Source: a bacterium
Lineage (GTDB): Bacteria > Bacillota > Clostridia > Oscillospirales > Acutalibacteraceae
Assembly: GCA_020625875.1 (NCBI GenBank)
Contig: JAHLAX010000019.1
Span: 1-39,878 of the forward strand
Length of the DNA stretch: 39,878 nt
Direction of reading: 5' to 3'
Part shown: in pieces, positions 39,817-39,878 of the stretch
Position numbering within the stretch: the first letter of the stretch is position 1
Layout of the letters: each line of letters starts with the position of its first letter
The notes under the pieces: model-generated
Databases searched by the model: none
Told to the model about the DNA's origin: nothing
Seen by the model: only the letters and a program-made list of their open reading frames with translations
Position numbers and translations under genes: made by a program

Positions 39817-39878
39817 GTGGTCAAGCCCTCGACCTATTAGTACTGCCAAGCTAAATACGTCACCGCACTTACACACGC
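39817..39878 (-). rRNA. 23S ribosomal RNA, 3' end only
   Basis: The reverse complement reads GTGTGTAAGTGCGGTGACG, then AGTACTAATAGGTCGAGGGC and TTGACC, matching the conserved last 60 bases of bacterial 23S rRNA (compare E. coli GTGTGTAAGCGCAGCGATGC and GTACTAATGAACCGTGAGGC). The gene runs off the right edge; the exact 3' end near 39817 is estimated. The spacer to the terminator contains the CTTTATTCAGTTTTTAGGGT-type sequence common after firmicute rRNA genes. Confidence 0.93.

Overview
The window looks like chromosome from a low-to-moderate-GC Gram-positive anaerobe of the class Clostridia, probably a Ruminococcaceae/Oscillospiraceae-type gut organism. The grounds are strong AGGAGG-type ribosome sites, many TTG/GTG starts, sigma-A-like promoters with 16-17 bp spacers, a sortase, a BspA-type leucine-rich-repeat protein, secreted Fn3/Ig-like proteins, a YtrA-type GntR-ABC operon and the firmicute-like 3' end of 23S rRNA. 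This is inference from gene content; no database search was possible.

Region 1 (1-14957, all minus strand) is one long capsule/exopolysaccharide operon. It reads from a promoter at 14929-14957 leftwards out of the window. Order: Wzz/CpsC-like regulator, CpsD-like tyrosine kinase, initiating sugar-phosphate transferase, two GT4 glycosyltransferases, polysaccharide pyruvyl transferase, nitroreductase-like protein, GT2, Wzy-like polymerase, GT2, Wzx flippase, ATP-grasp/HAD fusion, LicD-like protein, and a DegT-type aminotransferase cut by the window edge. Genes touch or overlap, so the set is probably co-transcribed. The encoded system is a Wzx/Wzy pathway making a polymer that may carry pyruvate, phospho-substituents and amino sugars.

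Region 2 (15005-20866, plus strand) starts at a promoter back-to-back with that of region 1. It holds a three-gene cassette (secreted protein with a C-terminal sorting-like tail, sortase, membrane protein), two tandem secreted Fn3/Ig-like paralogues, an asparaginase translationally coupled to the second, and a candidate small RNA of about 90 nt ending at a strong bidirectional terminator.

Region 3 (20867-24763, minus) is a methionine module: metF, a stand-alone MetH reactivation-domain protein, and a three-domain MetH lacking that domain, all overlapping. The leader is too short for a riboswitch. Divergent from it is a polyprenyl-phosphate-type glycosyltransferase (24828-25766, plus).

Region 4 (25817-31503, minus) holds a large secreted LRR protein with an embedded ADP-ribosyltransferase-like domain and Ig-like repeats. 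Behind it is a separate operon of a second DegT aminotransferase, a SleB-like cell-wall hydrolase and a small acidic protein whose ribosome site is buried in a terminator-like hairpin.

Region 5 (31538-39878, minus) has a heterodimeric ABC exporter pair with a highly structured MITE-like repeat in its leader, a YtrA-type GntR/ABC-ATPase/permease operon with a clear promoter and operator-like palindrome, a small membrane-anchored protein, and the 3' end of a 23S rRNA gene with its terminator and no 5S gene in between. No gene-free stretch exceeds 300 bases; the longest (35637-35919 and 20611-20866) hold the repeat and the small RNA.
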